Below, piece by piece: positions 13,374 to 24,070 of a stretch of 64,000 nt of DNA. The stretch lies in assembly GCA_949752795.1 (NCBI GenBank), contig OX457071.1, positions 23,916,800-23,980,799 on the forward strand, read 5' to 3'. The notes beneath the pieces are model-generated. The model was not told the origin of the DNA and did no database searches. It saw nothing but the letters and a program-made list of their open reading frames with translations. Each line of letters opens with the position of its first letter. Within the stretch, counting starts at the first letter, position 1. The position numbers and the translations under genes were made by a program. The stretch comes from Hyperoodon ampullatus. Its lineage: Eukaryota; Chordata; Mammalia; Artiodactyla; Ziphiidae.

Positions 13374-14097
13374 CAGATCTTCCTTGACTCACAGTGCGGT
13401 TATGTCCTGATAAACACATCATAAGTTGAAAATATCACAAGTTGAAAAGGCATTTTTTTTTTTTTTTTTTTTTTTGCGGTACGCAGGCCTCTCACTGTTG
13501 TGGCCTCTCCTGTTGCGGAGCACAGGCTCCGGACACGTAGGCTCAGCGGCCATGGCTCACGGGCCCAGCCACTCCGTGGCATGTGGGATCCTCCTGGACC
13601 GGGGCACAAACCCGTGTCCCCTGCATCGGCAGGCGGACTCTCAATCACTGCGCCACCAGGGAAGCCCGAAAAGGCATTTAATACATCTAACTTATCAAAC
13701 ATCATAGCTTAGCCTAGCCTACATTTAACGTGCTCAGAACACTTACACACTTACATTAGCCTACAGTTTGGCAAAATCATCTAACACAAAACCCATTTTA
13801 TAATAAAGTGTTGACTATCTCATGTAATTTATTGAGTACTGTACTGAAAATGAAAAAACAGAATGGCTGCATGGGTACAGGATGGTTGTAAGTGCATTGT
13901 TTGTTTACCCTTGTGTTCTCATGGCTGACTGGAGTTGCAGCTCCCTGCTGCTGCCCAACATCATGAGAGCATATCTTACCACATATCACTAGTCCAGGAA
14001 AACAATCAAAATTCAAAATTTGAAGTACAGTTTCTAATGAATGTGTATCACTTTTGCACTGTCAAAAAGTTGGACCATTGTAAGTTGGGACCATCTG
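13374..14097. mobile_element. Tigger-type (TcMar) DNA transposon, non-autonomous, split by a SINE
   Basis: The left end (CAGATCTTCCTTGACTCACA) and the reverse complement of the right end (CAGATGGTCCCAACTTACAA) are decayed terminal inverted repeats. Both are flanked by TA (13372-13373 and 14098-14099), the target duplication of Tc1/mariner-type elements. Removing the SINE at 13456-13667 and its duplicated target leaves about 500 bp. I recognise the body ('gcttagcctagcctac', 'cattttataataaagtgttga') as a common mammalian Tigger-derived repeat, but the exact subfamily is uncertain. No transposase remains. Confidence 0.75.
13456..13667 (-). mobile_element. CHR-2-like SINE, copy 1
   Basis: Full-length tRNA-derived SINE read on the minus strand, with a poly-T (tail) edge ending at 13475. 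A 12-bp target duplication, GAAAAGGCATTT, is at 13444-13455 and 13668-13679. It sits inside the Tigger-type element, so it is younger than that element. Short frames across it are translations of the SINE in various frames, not genes. Confidence 0.95.
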
Positions 14098-14380
14098 TAC
14101 ATTGAAATAATTTGGTAATACTAATTTTCAAAACTCAAAATGATAGAGAACTAACTGTGTTGTGTCTGTTTTTTGAATGAAGCACCTGAACTTGAAGACT
14201 TGATATTGGGTTAGGAGAAAAGACATAACAAAATTTCTGACACTTGTCCACATCTTTGGTGACTGAATCTTTACAATTATCTATTCGGTGATCACATGAT
14301 ACAATAAGATGAGTTTCTACTTCTCTCTTCTTTTCTCACCCCAGACCAGCAACTTGGAGTTGCCTAATCCAGTTGAAGTG

Positions 14381-14589
14381 TTTTCCTTTCCTCTCCCCTC
14401 CCCTCCCCTCCTCTCCCCTCCTCTCCTCTCCCCTCCCCTCCTCTCCCCTCCTCTCCTCTCCTCCCTCCCTTCCCCTCCCCTCTTTTCCTTTCCTTTCCTT
14501 TTCTTTCCTTTCCCCTTCCTTCCTTCCTTCCTTTCCCTTCTTCCCTTCCTCCCTTTTTCCTTTTCTTTCTTTCTCCCTTTCTCTCCTTC

Positions 14590-14620
<31 letters not shown>

Positions 14621-14691
14621 CTCTTTCTCTCTTTTTTTCTTTCTTTCTCTCTTTTTCTCTTTCTTTCTTTCTTCCTTTTTCTCTTTCTTCT
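14381..14691. repeat. Pure polypyrimidine tract, 311 nt
   Basis: Every base from 14381 to 14691 is C or T. The unit changes along its length: CCCCT/CCTCT units first, then TTTCC/TTCC, then CT dinucleotides and CTTT. The 129- and 128-codon frames on the two strands here are Ser/Phe/Leu/Pro and Lys/Arg/Glu/Gly translations of this repeat. Such homopurine-homopyrimidine DNA can form intramolecular triplexes; that is known for the class and not shown here. Confidence 0.97.
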
Positions 14692-14699
14692 AAGATAAG

Positions 14700-14703
<4 letters not shown>

Positions 14704-14774
<71 letters not shown>
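14704..14774. repeat. (AT)n microsatellite, about 35 units
   Basis: Uninterrupted TA alternation starting 12 bp after the polypyrimidine tract. Long (AT)n is self-complementary and can extrude cruciforms. Confidence 0.97.
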
Positions 14775-14779
<5 letters not shown>

Positions 14780-15229
14780 CATCCACACAGTGGTAACTCC
14801 AGAATATTTTTATAAAAGGAAGTTACAAGCAGCTATCTGCTTAGAAGTATGACTAAGAGCCTTGGGGATGTTAGGAGACTTATGATGAAACTGTGTTTAG
14901 CAACCTTACTGTTTGAAAGGATTTACAACTGTGGTGATGAAGCTTATAGTTTGGCTAAGACCTGTCCACCAACCCCATTTGCCATCCCTTGCCCCACTAC
15001 TGCCCTTGCATTTATTTTATGAATACCAAAAATGTAAGAGTATCTTTCCCCTAAAGGAAATAGACTCTGATTTATTTTCCTCCACACTACTACTCAAATA
15101 AATATGTTTTTCCTTAAGAGCTGAGGTGCTATGTCTGTCTGGTTTGGCTTACCTACATTGTATAGGTTATGGAATGTGAGAAAATTGCCTCATTCTAGTG
15201 CTTCTGGTTTATAAAAGGAAAGAGGTAGA
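14775..15229. other. Non-coding DNA, nothing recognised
   Basis: No named repeat or gene is visible. A 62-codon frame at 14913-15101 has no recognisable features. Confidence 0.45.
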
Positions 15230-15440
15230 TGTTACTAGAGCCCAATGGTCTGTCTTCATAACCTGGTTCTCCTTACTAGCTCTATGACTATAGAAAATTT
15301 AATTAACTTTCTTTTCGTTCTTCAGTCGTATTATTGCAAAAATGAAAATAGTATTAGTATTTTCCATTTTGGAGTTTGTGGCAAGGATAAAATGAGTTAA
15401 TTAGCAAAATATTCTGACACATAAATATTAGTCATTGTCA
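15230..15440 (+). repeat. MIR SINE, sense, old
   Basis: The order 'cctggttctccttactagctctatgactatag' then 'aggataaaatgagttaatta' follows the MIR core and 3' part (the '...cttactagctgtgtgacc...' and 'gaggattaaatgagttaata' landmarks). It is heavily diverged. Confidence 0.65.
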
Positions 15441-16595
15441 TTGTAAGTTGTTAGAAAGTGCCCTAAGAAGTTCAAGGTTGTGAGCACATGAGATGGAGAA
15501 AAATAAAGAGGAAACTTGAGATCTTGCAGAGAAGTCCATAAGCCTCGGTGACCTGATAAAGGCCTTGGAAAGGGTGGCATGCATGCAAAAAGTTGTTTTT
15601 CTCTGGTCTCTCCCCAAGTGACTTATGCAATTCAGACTTTTTTTAGATCTTGCATCTTTAAATCAGAGATTTCTTTCTTTTCCCTTATATTACTTCAAAA
15701 CCACTGGAGGCCTAACATGAACAATAAAAAAACTGAACAATTTTATCTTTTAAGAATGAACATTTAGGAAATGTAGTTTTCAATTTAGAAAAGTAGTCAT
15801 TGTACATTGTACAATGCAGTGTCACCTAGAACATAAAATTTATAGGTTTCTTATAAAATGGGAAAATTTCCTTATACTTATATAGAAATTATTTATACAT
15901 GATAGAAAACTTCAAATTTATATCTAATTCTAAATGTGTTTTAATTGGCAAATAGCTGTATCTAAAATGTGTCCATATCTCTCAATCATCTGTGTTTAGA
16001 AAGAGAATATTTTGCAATATTCCCCTGTTCTAAATGTAAGCTTATAAATAGAACTGTAAGAGGCAATTACAATTATTTCAATTAACATATCCAAATCACT
16101 TTGCAATATAATAAATTCTACAAAGCTCAGTATATATCACCATAGGATATGTACATGTTTTTTACTATTTGAACACTAAATTTCCTCATTTTCATGCTGC
16201 AGATTTGCTGACCATGGCTGTAATTAATCTCCTAATGATTAACAAAGAAAGATACTTTTTGATGTCAAATAAATGAGAATAATAACTTCCATGAATTTTG
16301 TGAAAACCAGTTTATTAGATTGGTCCTTAACATCTTGGATAACTTCCAATGGTATAAATGAATGAAATCCAGCAATGAAGTATTTTCTTTGAAGGCAAGA
16401 TGTATACATAAGAATGCTCTGGAAAGAAACTTATCTTTTTCACAGTAGGGGTGATTATAAAGTTAAATGTATAGCATAGCTTTAAATGGAATTTTGAAGA
16501 ACGAGGTTAAATAAGACTAAAAAAAGCTGAAGGACATATTTGATAATGTGAGATCACTTTCAAACATAGGACATTTAATTCCCGGAAGCCACTTT
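15441..16595. other. AT-rich non-coding DNA, nothing recognised
   Basis: No gene or clear repeat. A small perfect palindrome CATTGTACAATG lies near 15804-15815. Confidence 0.45.
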
Positions 16596-16609
16596 AAAGA
16601 GAAATGGTT

Positions 16610-16822
16610 GGGCTTCCCTGGTGGCGCAGTGGTTGAGAATCCGCCTGCCGATGCAGGGGACACGGGTTCGTGCCCCGGTCTGGGAAGATCCCACATGCTG
16701 CGGAGCGTCTGGGCCCATGAGCCATGGCCGCTGAGCCTGCGCGTCCGGAGCCTGTGCTCCGCAGCGGGAGAGGCCATGACAGTGAGAGGCCCGCGTACCG
16801 CAAAAAAAAAAAGAAGAAAAAA
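16610..16822 (+). mobile_element. CHR-2-like SINE, copy 2
   Basis: Full length. It starts GGGCTTCCCTGGTGGCGCAG and ends in an A-rich tail with G interruptions. A perfect 14-bp target duplication, AAAGAGAAATGGTT, is at 16596-16609 and 16823-16836. The insertion point CTTT|AAAG fits the LINE-1 endonuclease preference, as expected for a SINE mobilised by LINE-1. Confidence 0.96.
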
Positions 16823-16836
16823 AAAGAGAAATGGTT

Positions 16837-17199
16837 AATGGTCTTTAAAATTCACTTTTACATAGTGTTACATTGTTATACACTTTACTGTAATACCTTT
16901 TTTTCCTATTAATATATAACAGAAGATAAAAATGTTATATGGTGCTATTACACAGAGTACTAAAAGATACATACAGAGTAACATCAAAAGGTAGAGTTTT
17001 ATTATATAAACTACTATTCTATTACATGCATGTTCCTGCAGGAGTAGCTGTGGTGTTTTTAGTGATTATTTATTAGTAACTAATGAGGGCCATAGAGAAA
17101 TTCAAGGCTCTCCATTAGTGTGTCTTTGTTTCATTCTCCAGCTTCAACTTGCTTATGTGTGGCACACACTTTGGATTGCCATACTCAAATATTTTCCAT
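16837..17199. other. Non-coding DNA, nothing recognised
   Basis: AT-rich interval with no recognisable gene or repeat. Confidence 0.4.
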
Positions 17200-17330
17200 T
17201 TTCTACACTTGTCATTGTTTACATACCCTTGGACTTTGTTCATGCTTCTTCCTTTCCCCTGAATGCACTTCTTCCCTCCTTCCCTGTTCCTCAAAACAGA
17301 AGTAGCAAATAGCTACTCCATTTTCAGATT
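17200..17330 (+). repeat. L2-like fragment (tentative)
   Basis: 'ggactttgttcatgcttcttcctttcccctgaatgcacttcttccct' resembles the L2 stretch '...tttgcacatgctgttccctctgcctggaatgctcttccc'. Divergence is high and edges are uncertain. Confidence 0.35.
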
Positions 17331-17716
17331 CTACTATAGACGTTATATGTCATCTGCTCCCCACCAAGAAAAAATTAATCATAATATCCTTTGGGCTGTG
17401 ACATTTGTAAAACATTATCAAACTGGTATTTAGCAAATCTGTCTCCTCATTCCAAACATGATCATTTTTTCCCATGTTGCCAGTATTGAGCCACATGACT
17501 ATTGAATGTGTTCTGTGGTTTAGCTAGGATTGCCCATTAGACTATTCCCTGCTTATTAATGTATTATTATTTTTTTTAAGTTTCAAATGCCAAGACCCCT
17601 GAATTTATGTAGTTTAGGGATAATTTAAGATATACCAGTACACGGTGAAAACTATGGATTTCAACAATGTCAATCTGATCTTGAGAACATATATAACAGA
17701 TAATGTTAAAATGCTC
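17331..17716. other. Non-coding DNA, nothing recognised
   Basis: No gene or named repeat seen. Confidence 0.4.
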
Positions 17717-17724
17717 CTCTTGAG

Positions 17725-17938
17725 AAGCACTGTCCAATAAGACAATCCGCAGCGATGGAAAAGTCCTATATCTGAAGTGCCCACGAATATGATAACCACT
17801 AGTTATACGTTGTTATTGAGCACTTGAAATGACCAGCATGACTGAGAAAGTAAATATATGGTTTTATTACATTTAATTGATTAATATTTAAATTTAAGTA
17901 ACCACATATAACTAGTTGCTCTCTTTCAGACAACACCA
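17725..17938 (+). mobile_element. hAT-type MITE with 8-bp target duplication
   Basis: The left end AAGCACTGTCCAATAAG and right end CAGACAACACCA form weak inverted repeats of the hAT (Charlie-like) 'cagcactgtccaatag' type. A perfect 8-bp duplication, CTCTTGAG, flanks it at 17717-17724 and 17939-17946, which is the hAT signature length. The body resembles the 'gagcacttgaaatg...ccactagttatacg' mammalian repeat. No transposase is present. Confidence 0.75.
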
Positions 17939-17946
17939 CTCTTGAG

Positions 17947-18487
17947 TTAGAAGATAGTTAAAATTCACATATTCTCAATGCCATGACATATACTAACCAA
18001 GCATCCTATACATTGCCATTTAATTAAACAACTTCATTAATGGGTGTTTTTCCAGCTCCATTGCTGTGCACTGGGAATTCAAATATAGTAGATAGTCTCA
18101 GAAATATAGACATTTTTACTTTTCTAAAGAGAAGTTGTGATAATATCTACTGCAAACTTCACACGTATTTGAATAATAAATGTTTGCCCCTACCTATTCT
18201 CCCTTACCCTAACACAATAGTTTGCAGAAAAAAGAAAGAAGTGTAAGAAAAACAGAGTAAGCTTCGTGGAGCAAGAAGACAAATATGAAAGATAGAGTGA
18301 GGATATAGATAATAGAGTAAAAAGCTTCAAAATGAATTTGATAGGAGATCCAGAAGAAGAAAACCTAGAGATAATGCTAGAATGATGAACATTCGGAAAA
18401 TAATCTTTTAACGTTTTCTAAATTTAATAGAAACACTTAAGATTTCAGATTTTATATATTTTGATATGTTGGTTTATTCAGTGCTAT
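17947..18487. other. Non-coding DNA, nothing recognised
   Basis: AT-rich. A 68-codon frame at 18040-18246 has no family features. Confidence 0.4.
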
Positions 18488-18602
18488 CCCTTCTAGACTA
18501 TGTGCATGGTGAGAATCAGGGATAGTCTGCTTGTTCAGAATGCTTTTTCACTTAGAGTAGTGCTTGACCTATAGGAAGTCCTCAGTAAATATTAAATGAA
18601 AA
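18488..18602 (+). repeat. L2 LINE 3' end
   Basis: 'ttctagactatgtgcatggtgagaatcagg' and '...cctataggaagtcctcagtaaatattaaatga' follow the L2 3' terminus ('ctagactgtgagctcc...' and 'ggcacatagtaggtgctcaataaatatttgttga'). Confidence 0.7.
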
Positions 18603-18911
18603 ACTGAATTAATTACTGTGTCCTGAGAGACATCACAAAAAAAAAGAATAAAACCACATAAAAAAACATTGATGAAACTGAAGAACATAAAAGACAATAT
18701 TGGAAACAACTTGGAAATTTCAGATTATATGCATGGCAGTAATAGGAAGATAATTCTCATTAGCAACAGGAGATAAGAGTAGAAAAGGCAATACCTTTCA
18801 AGTGACAGGGTAAACTAATGATGACAAATTAAAATTACAAAAGAGTAATAACAATTCATGCACACAACAATAGAGTCTGACAGCCATTGAGGATCTGGTC
18901 AGACACATCTC
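18603..18911. other. Non-coding DNA, nothing recognised
   Basis: A-rich unassigned interval just upstream of the probable LTR. Confidence 0.4.
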
Positions 18912-19296
18912 TGCACCACTGAGAACCTGTACTTTCTTTGATCTGTACTAGCCCCAAGGACACCACCAATCATATTCAGAACAGTATCTGCCAGCTGTAA
19001 CCTTATGGTCTCAAGGTTTCCACTTGTAACTATGCAACAATTTCTTACCCCAACCAATCCTTACTTAGCAAACAGCCTTACTTCTTGCCAGTACCAATTA
19101 TGATTCTTGATAAACAACTCATATAACTAACTGTAACCTTGAGGTTTCTGCCTTTATAGGCCTCCCCCATTTTGTATAAGGCGGAAAACAATTCAAGTGC
19201 TTCTTAGATCTGTGGCTCCCAGACTGTAGTTTTATAAAACTCCAAATAAACACCTTTTAATTTCGATCAAGTCTAAAATTTTGGTTAATGCTAACA
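18912..19296 (+). mobile_element. Probable solo LTR of an endogenous retrovirus (class I-like)
   Basis: The block is bounded by TG...CA and flanked by ATCTC / ATGTC, a near-match 5-bp target duplication. It has a TATA-like CTTTATAGG at about 19151 and a polyadenylation signal AATAAA at 19245-19250, spaced as in U3-R-U5. Base composition and the 'tagccccaaggacaccaccaatcat' promoter-side sequence differ from the AT-rich flanks. I remember similar LTRs in cetartiodactyls but cannot name the family. There is no internal retroviral sequence on either side, so it would be a solo LTR. Confidence 0.65.
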
Positions 19297-20957
19297 ATGT
19301 CAGTAGGTTGTTTTGTTGATAACAGAAAGTAAGCATTCAGCAATCTAATTTCCTTTTCCTTTCTCAGGGACTACTTTCCTTTTTGAGTTTCATGTGTTTT
19401 ATTTTTTCCTGTGTTTTAATACATATGATATTAGTGTGTATATGTGTGTTCATGTGCACATATACTTATGTGTGTTTTCACAAATTATCTTTTGGACAAA
19501 AACAGAGCAAATTCAGAAACATGATGTTCTCAATGGAAAGAAAGAATAACAATCTGCTTAAAACTGTCTTAATATTTTATTTCATTAAAAACATCTTGAG
19601 TGAATTATGGCAATACATAATCTATGAAATCTGAATGGAAGGACATGGCTCTTTGTATGTCATTAGTCTTTACATTTAATTTGTTTAGAATATTTCATAA
19701 TTAAAAATTGAACCAAAATTATATCTATGATATAAACCTGAACTTGTGGCACTTTTATATATTCCTAAGACATGAAAAATGTATTAAATAAACCAATTAT
19801 GTATGGGTTAACATGAATCCACAACTTTTATTGCACACTAACTGTGATGGATCCCTGAAAATATACAAGTTATTTAAAGTTGCTCCTTATTATTAACTCC
19901 ATAGTTTGTCACATACTTATCATGACACTATTCTTATGCAAGTAAATACTAATTTACAGTTTAAAAAACAACCTAGAAATATCTAAAGTGCTGTTTCTAA
20001 TAACTTTCAATAGCAACTGCATTTTAGATAAACAAATCTGCGTTTCTTTGAGGTTAGAAGTATATTGACTTGCTCCTTAATTTATATTTGAGCAAAACAC
20101 AGAAAGTGATTAATTATAAATTTACTCCATGTTCATAAAATATATACATTTTTATTCCTGATGGTTGTTTTCACCAACTTCACAAATTTCTTTTTTTTAC
20201 CCTTTTCAAAGGAGATCTTGCTGAAGTTTTTCCATGAAAGAGTTTATTCTAGTATTGAGTCATATTAAAACATGAAAAAGTTGAAGTTGGCAGGAAACAC
20301 ATGAAATCAGCAAAGTTAAGAGGAACATAGTAGTATTGGGGGAATTTGAGAAAATGCTGCTTATCCAGCATCACCACTGTTGCTGCCTAGAGGCTAGTTT
20401 AATTAGGCTACAATTCGTATGGCAGAAAGCAGTTTTGTAATTACCTTCAAATGACCAAACCATATAGAACTCTAAGGAGAGTTACATATTCCAAGTAATG
20501 AACCAATTTGCAGTTGACTGGATTTTTTATCTAAGGCATTTATTGGGCAAACAATATTTAAATATATGTTACTTCAATTCTATACCCATGTAAATAGTTG
20601 AATTTTAAGACCTATTTCAGAATTTATAAAAGTGATAAAAAGATGTTAAAATAAATCCTATCAATTTTTAAAAACCTGCTTTGCTTAAAGTACTGTATCT
20701 AAAACCTAGATGTACTTACAACAATTTAACTAAATTTCAGATTATACTAAAAGAAGTTTAGTTTAGTAAGGAAAGTATATTTAATTAAAATCTATGTTTC
20801 TTAATGGTGAGGTGATACAAATACTTCATTTTCTGATTCAGTGTCTACAGTCAGTTCTTCTTTGATATCAAATTAACTCAAAAATCATAGCTTCTTCATA
20901 ACACTTTTTCTCTTTATCTGTATTTGTGTCTTTTCCAAGGGATAAATGACTTTAGTG
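19297..20957. other. Non-coding DNA, repeat-poor
   Basis: No gene and no repeat I can identify. The part at about 20330-20530 is of mixed composition, free of recognisable repeats and contains several TAATTA-type motifs; it is discussed as a candidate conserved element. The 83-codon frame at 19383-19634 has no recognisable domain. Confidence 0.4.
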
Positions 20958-20959
20958 TA

Positions 20960-23315
20960 CAGGCATACCTTGGAGATGTTGTGGGTTCAGTTTCAGACCA
21001 CTGCAATAAAGCAAATAGCACAATAAAGAGTGTCACACAATTTTCTTTGGTTTCCCAGTGCATATTAAAGTTATGTTTAGACTATACTGTAGTCTATCAA
21101 TTCTGAAATAACATTATATCTATAAAATAATGTATATATCTTAATTAAAAGTACTGTATTGCTAAAAAATGCTAACCATCATCTGAGGCTTCAGTGAGTC
21201 ACTGTCTTTTGCTGGTGGAGGGTCTTGCCTTGATATTGATGGCTGCTGACTGATCTAGTAGTTGCTGAAGGTTAGAGTGGCTCTGGAAATCTCTTAAACT
21301 AAGAACAATGAAGTTTGCCACATCAATTGACTCTTCCTTTTAGGAAAAATTTCTCTGTAGCATGCAATACTATTGATAGCATTTTACTCACAGCAGAACT
21401 TCATTCAAAATTGCAGTCAATCCTCTCAGACCCTGCCCTGGCTTTTACAACATGTTTATGTAATATTCTAAATCCTTTGTTGTCATTTCTATAACCTTCA
21501 CAGCATCTTCACCAGGAGTAGATTCCATCTCAAGAAACCACTTTCATTCCCCATCCAAAAGAAGTGACTCCTCATCTGTAACAGTTTTATCATGAGATTG
21601 GGGCAATTCAGTCACATCTTCAGGTTCCACTTCTAATTCTAGGTCTTTTGCTATTTTCACCACATTTGCAGTTACTTCCTCCACTGAAGTCTTGAATCTC
21701 CCAAGTCATCCATGAGGGTTGGAATCAACTTCTTCGAAACTCCTGTTAATGTTTATATTCTGACTTCTTCCCATGAATCACTAACCTTCTTAATGCCATC
21801 TAGAATGATGAATCCTTTCCAGAAGGTTTTCAATTTACTTTGCCCAGAGCCATCAGAGAAATTATTATCTATGGCAGGTATAACCTTGCAAAATGTATTT
21901 CTTAAATAATAAGATTTGAAAATCCAAATACTCCTTCATCCATGGGCTGCAGAATGATGTTGTCCTAGTAGGCATGAAAAAAAAAAACATTAATCTCATT
22001 GTACATCTCCATCAGAATTCTTGGGTGACCAGGTGCATTGTCAGTCAACAGTAATAATTTGAAAAGAATCTTTCTTTCTGACCAGTAGGTCTCAATAGTG
22101 AGCTAAATATATTTAGGAAAGTATGTTGTAAACAGATGTTCTGTCATCCAGGCCTTGCTTTTCCAGTGATCGAGCACAGGTAGAGTGGACTGAGCATAAT
22201 TTTTTAAGGGTCCCAGGATTTTCGGAATGGTAAAAGAGCGCCCCTAACAAGAGAGTCAACCCTTCCTTTGAAGCTTCAAAACCAGGCATTGACTTCTCTC
22301 CTCCAGCTATAAGTATTAGATGGCATCTTCTTCCAAGATAAAGCTGTTTAGTCTACATAGAAAATCGGTTTTTTAGGGTAGCCACCTTCATTAGTTGTCT
22401 TAGCTATATCTTCTGGATAGCTTGCTGCAGCTTCTACATCAGCACTTGCTGCTTCACCTTGCACTTTGTGATATGGAGAGGGCTTCTTTCATTAAACCTT
22501 ATGATCCATCCTCTGCTAGCTTCACACTCTTCTTCTGCAACTTCCTCACCTCTCTCAGCCTTCATAGAATTGAAGAGAGTTAGGGCTTTGCTGTGGATTA
22601 GGCTTTGGCTTAAGAGAATTCTGTGGCTGGTTTGATCTAACTAGACTACTAAAATTTTCTTCATATCAGCAATAAGACTGTTTCATTTTATTTTCATTTG
22701 TGTGTTTACTTTTAATTTCCTTCAAGAAATTTTCCTTTGTATTCACAAGTTGGCTAACTTTGGTGCTACAGGCCTAGCTTTTGGCCTGTCTCAACTTTCT
22801 ACATGGCTTCCTCACTAAGCTTAATCTTTTCTAGCTTTTGATTTAAAGTGAGAGTTGTGCAACTCTTTCTTTCACTTGAGCACTTAGAAGCCATTGTAGG
22901 GTTATTAACTGGCCTAATTTCAATACTGTTATGTCTCAGGGAGTAGGGAGGCCTAGGGAGAGGGACAGAGATGGGGGAACAGCAGGTCAGTGGAGCAGTC
23001 AGAACACACACAAACATTTGTTAAGTTTGCCATCTTGTATGGGCACAGTTCATGGTGCCCCAAAACAGTTAAAATAGTAACATCAAAGATCACTGATCAC
23101 AGATCACCAAAACAAACGTAATAATAATGAAAAAAAGTGTGAAAAATTGAGAGAATTACTAAAATGTGACACAGAACCATGAAGTGAGCAAATGCTTTTG
23201 GAAAATTGGTGCCAATAGACTTGCTCCATGCAAGGTTGCCACAAACCCCCAATTTGTAAATATCACTATCTGCAAAATGCAATAAAGTGAAGTGCAATAG
23301 AACAAGGTATGCCTG
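20960..23315 (-). mobile_element. Tigger1 DNA transposon, nearly full length (2356 bp)
   Basis: The element begins CAGGCATACCTTGGAGATGT and ends CAAGGTATGCCTG. These are inverted repeats flanked by the TA target duplication (20958-20959 and 23316-23317). The complete order of Tigger1 landmarks is present, and the length is close to the family's roughly 2.4 kb. The transposase frame lies on the minus strand. Tigger1 belongs to the pogo branch of Tc1/mariner and was active early in placental mammals, so this copy should be shared with other mammals at this site. No CHR SINE has inserted into it. Confidence 0.95.
21172..22894 (-). pseudogene. Tigger1 transposase, inactivated
   Basis: The frame starts with the ATG whose complement is at 22892-22894, followed by MASKCSSERKSCTTLTLNQK, the N-terminus of pogo/Tigger transposases. 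That end forms the CENP-B-like helix-turn-helix DNA-binding region; the rest would be a DDE nuclease domain. A TAG stop at 22799-22801 ends this frame after 31 codons. Further stops and frameshifts follow, since no long minus-strand frame exists across 21.2-22.8 kb. The original C-terminal stop appears to be at 21172-21174 (...SDDG-stop), giving an ancestral length near 570-590 residues. It is a fossil with no expected product. The separate plus-strand frame at 21712-21909 is antisense to it. Confidence 0.88.
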
Positions 23316-23404
23316 TATTAAAATATAATCCCAAACATTAAATATATTCTCTCTGTTACATAGAAATGAAATCAGCAAGTTTCAGGCAAATAATGTGGTA
23401 TGGG

Positions 23405-23550
23405 GTTTTTGTTGTTGTTGTTAAAGTATAATTGATTTACAATGTAGTGTTAGTTTCTGATATACAGCAAAGTCATTCATATATATATATATACATATAC
23501 ATAGGTATACTTTTTCAGATTCTTTTCTAATATAGTTTACTATGGGGTTC
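23405..23550 (-). mobile_element. LINE-1 3' end fragment, antisense, short
   Basis: 'aagtataattgatttacaatgtagtgttagtttctg' followed by 'tacagcaaagtcattcatatatat' is the same artiodactyl-type LINE-1 3' terminus seen at 1.14-1.51 kb. The insertion is severely 5' truncated. Confidence 0.7.
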
Positions 23551-23919
23551 TTTTAATTAATATAAAATACTCTGTTTCCTAGAGATAGAAATATTATCAA
23601 GAGAAAAATTGGCTCTAAATACAGAAGTTTTGGAATGTTATGAGGGATTAAGTTTATCTAAATCAGTATATTTTCATATTTTGAGAATGGAGTTATAAGA
23701 GGAAAAAAGCAACAATTTCTTATAATTATTCAAAAAATTACAAAAGTATAATTTGGGGATAAAAACATAGATAGGTTTCATATATGCTGATAAGTTGTGT
23801 ATAAGTAATTTTTGCAGCTCAATAAAATTTTGTTTTAATTAAAGCACAAAAGCTGAAAGAATAACAGTTTTTATTATATTTTCTATTAAATACTTATAGT
23901 AATAATTACTTATAGACTT
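23551..23919. other. Non-coding DNA, nothing recognised
   Basis: AT-rich, no gene or clear repeat. Confidence 0.4.
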
Positions 23920-24070
23920 TAAGAATATTAATTAATTTAATTCTTACAGCTGAGTTAACTATTATTATGAATTTCATTTAGCAGACCAAGAAAGCTGAGA
24001 TAAAGAAGTTGAATGACTTGCCGAGGCACACATGAGTAGCATTACTGGAGACAAAATTTGACTCTAAGCA
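23920..24070 (-). repeat. MIR SINE, antisense, old
   Basis: 'gcagaccaagaaagctgagataaagaagttgaatgacttgccgaggcacacatgagtagc' follows the reverse-complement MIR core ('acagatgaggaaactgaggc...taacttgcccaaggtcacacagctagtaagtgg'). Confidence 0.75.

Noticed and set aside
13400..13712. Open frames of 70-101 codons on both strands with peptides such as [19 protein letters not shown]
   Set aside because: They are translations of CHR SINE copy 1. The same peptides recur at every SINE in the window, in several frames and orientations.
14309..14703. Frames of 106-129 codons, rich in Ser/Phe/Leu/Pro or Lys/Arg/Glu
   Set aside because: Pure products of the polypyrimidine tract, open on both strands because the repeat lacks stop codons.
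14700..14774. CRISPR-like or satellite array
   Set aside because: Dinucleotide repeat only. There are no spacers, and the genome is mammalian.
16610..16822. Functional tRNA gene suggested by A and B boxes
   Set aside because: The boxes belong to the tRNA-derived head of the CHR SINE, and the sequence does not fold as a tRNA.
21172..22894. Domesticated transposase gene (TIGD-like)
   Set aside because: An early stop after 31 codons and no long frame afterwards. It sits inside an ordinary Tigger1 with its terminal repeats, so it is a fossil copy.
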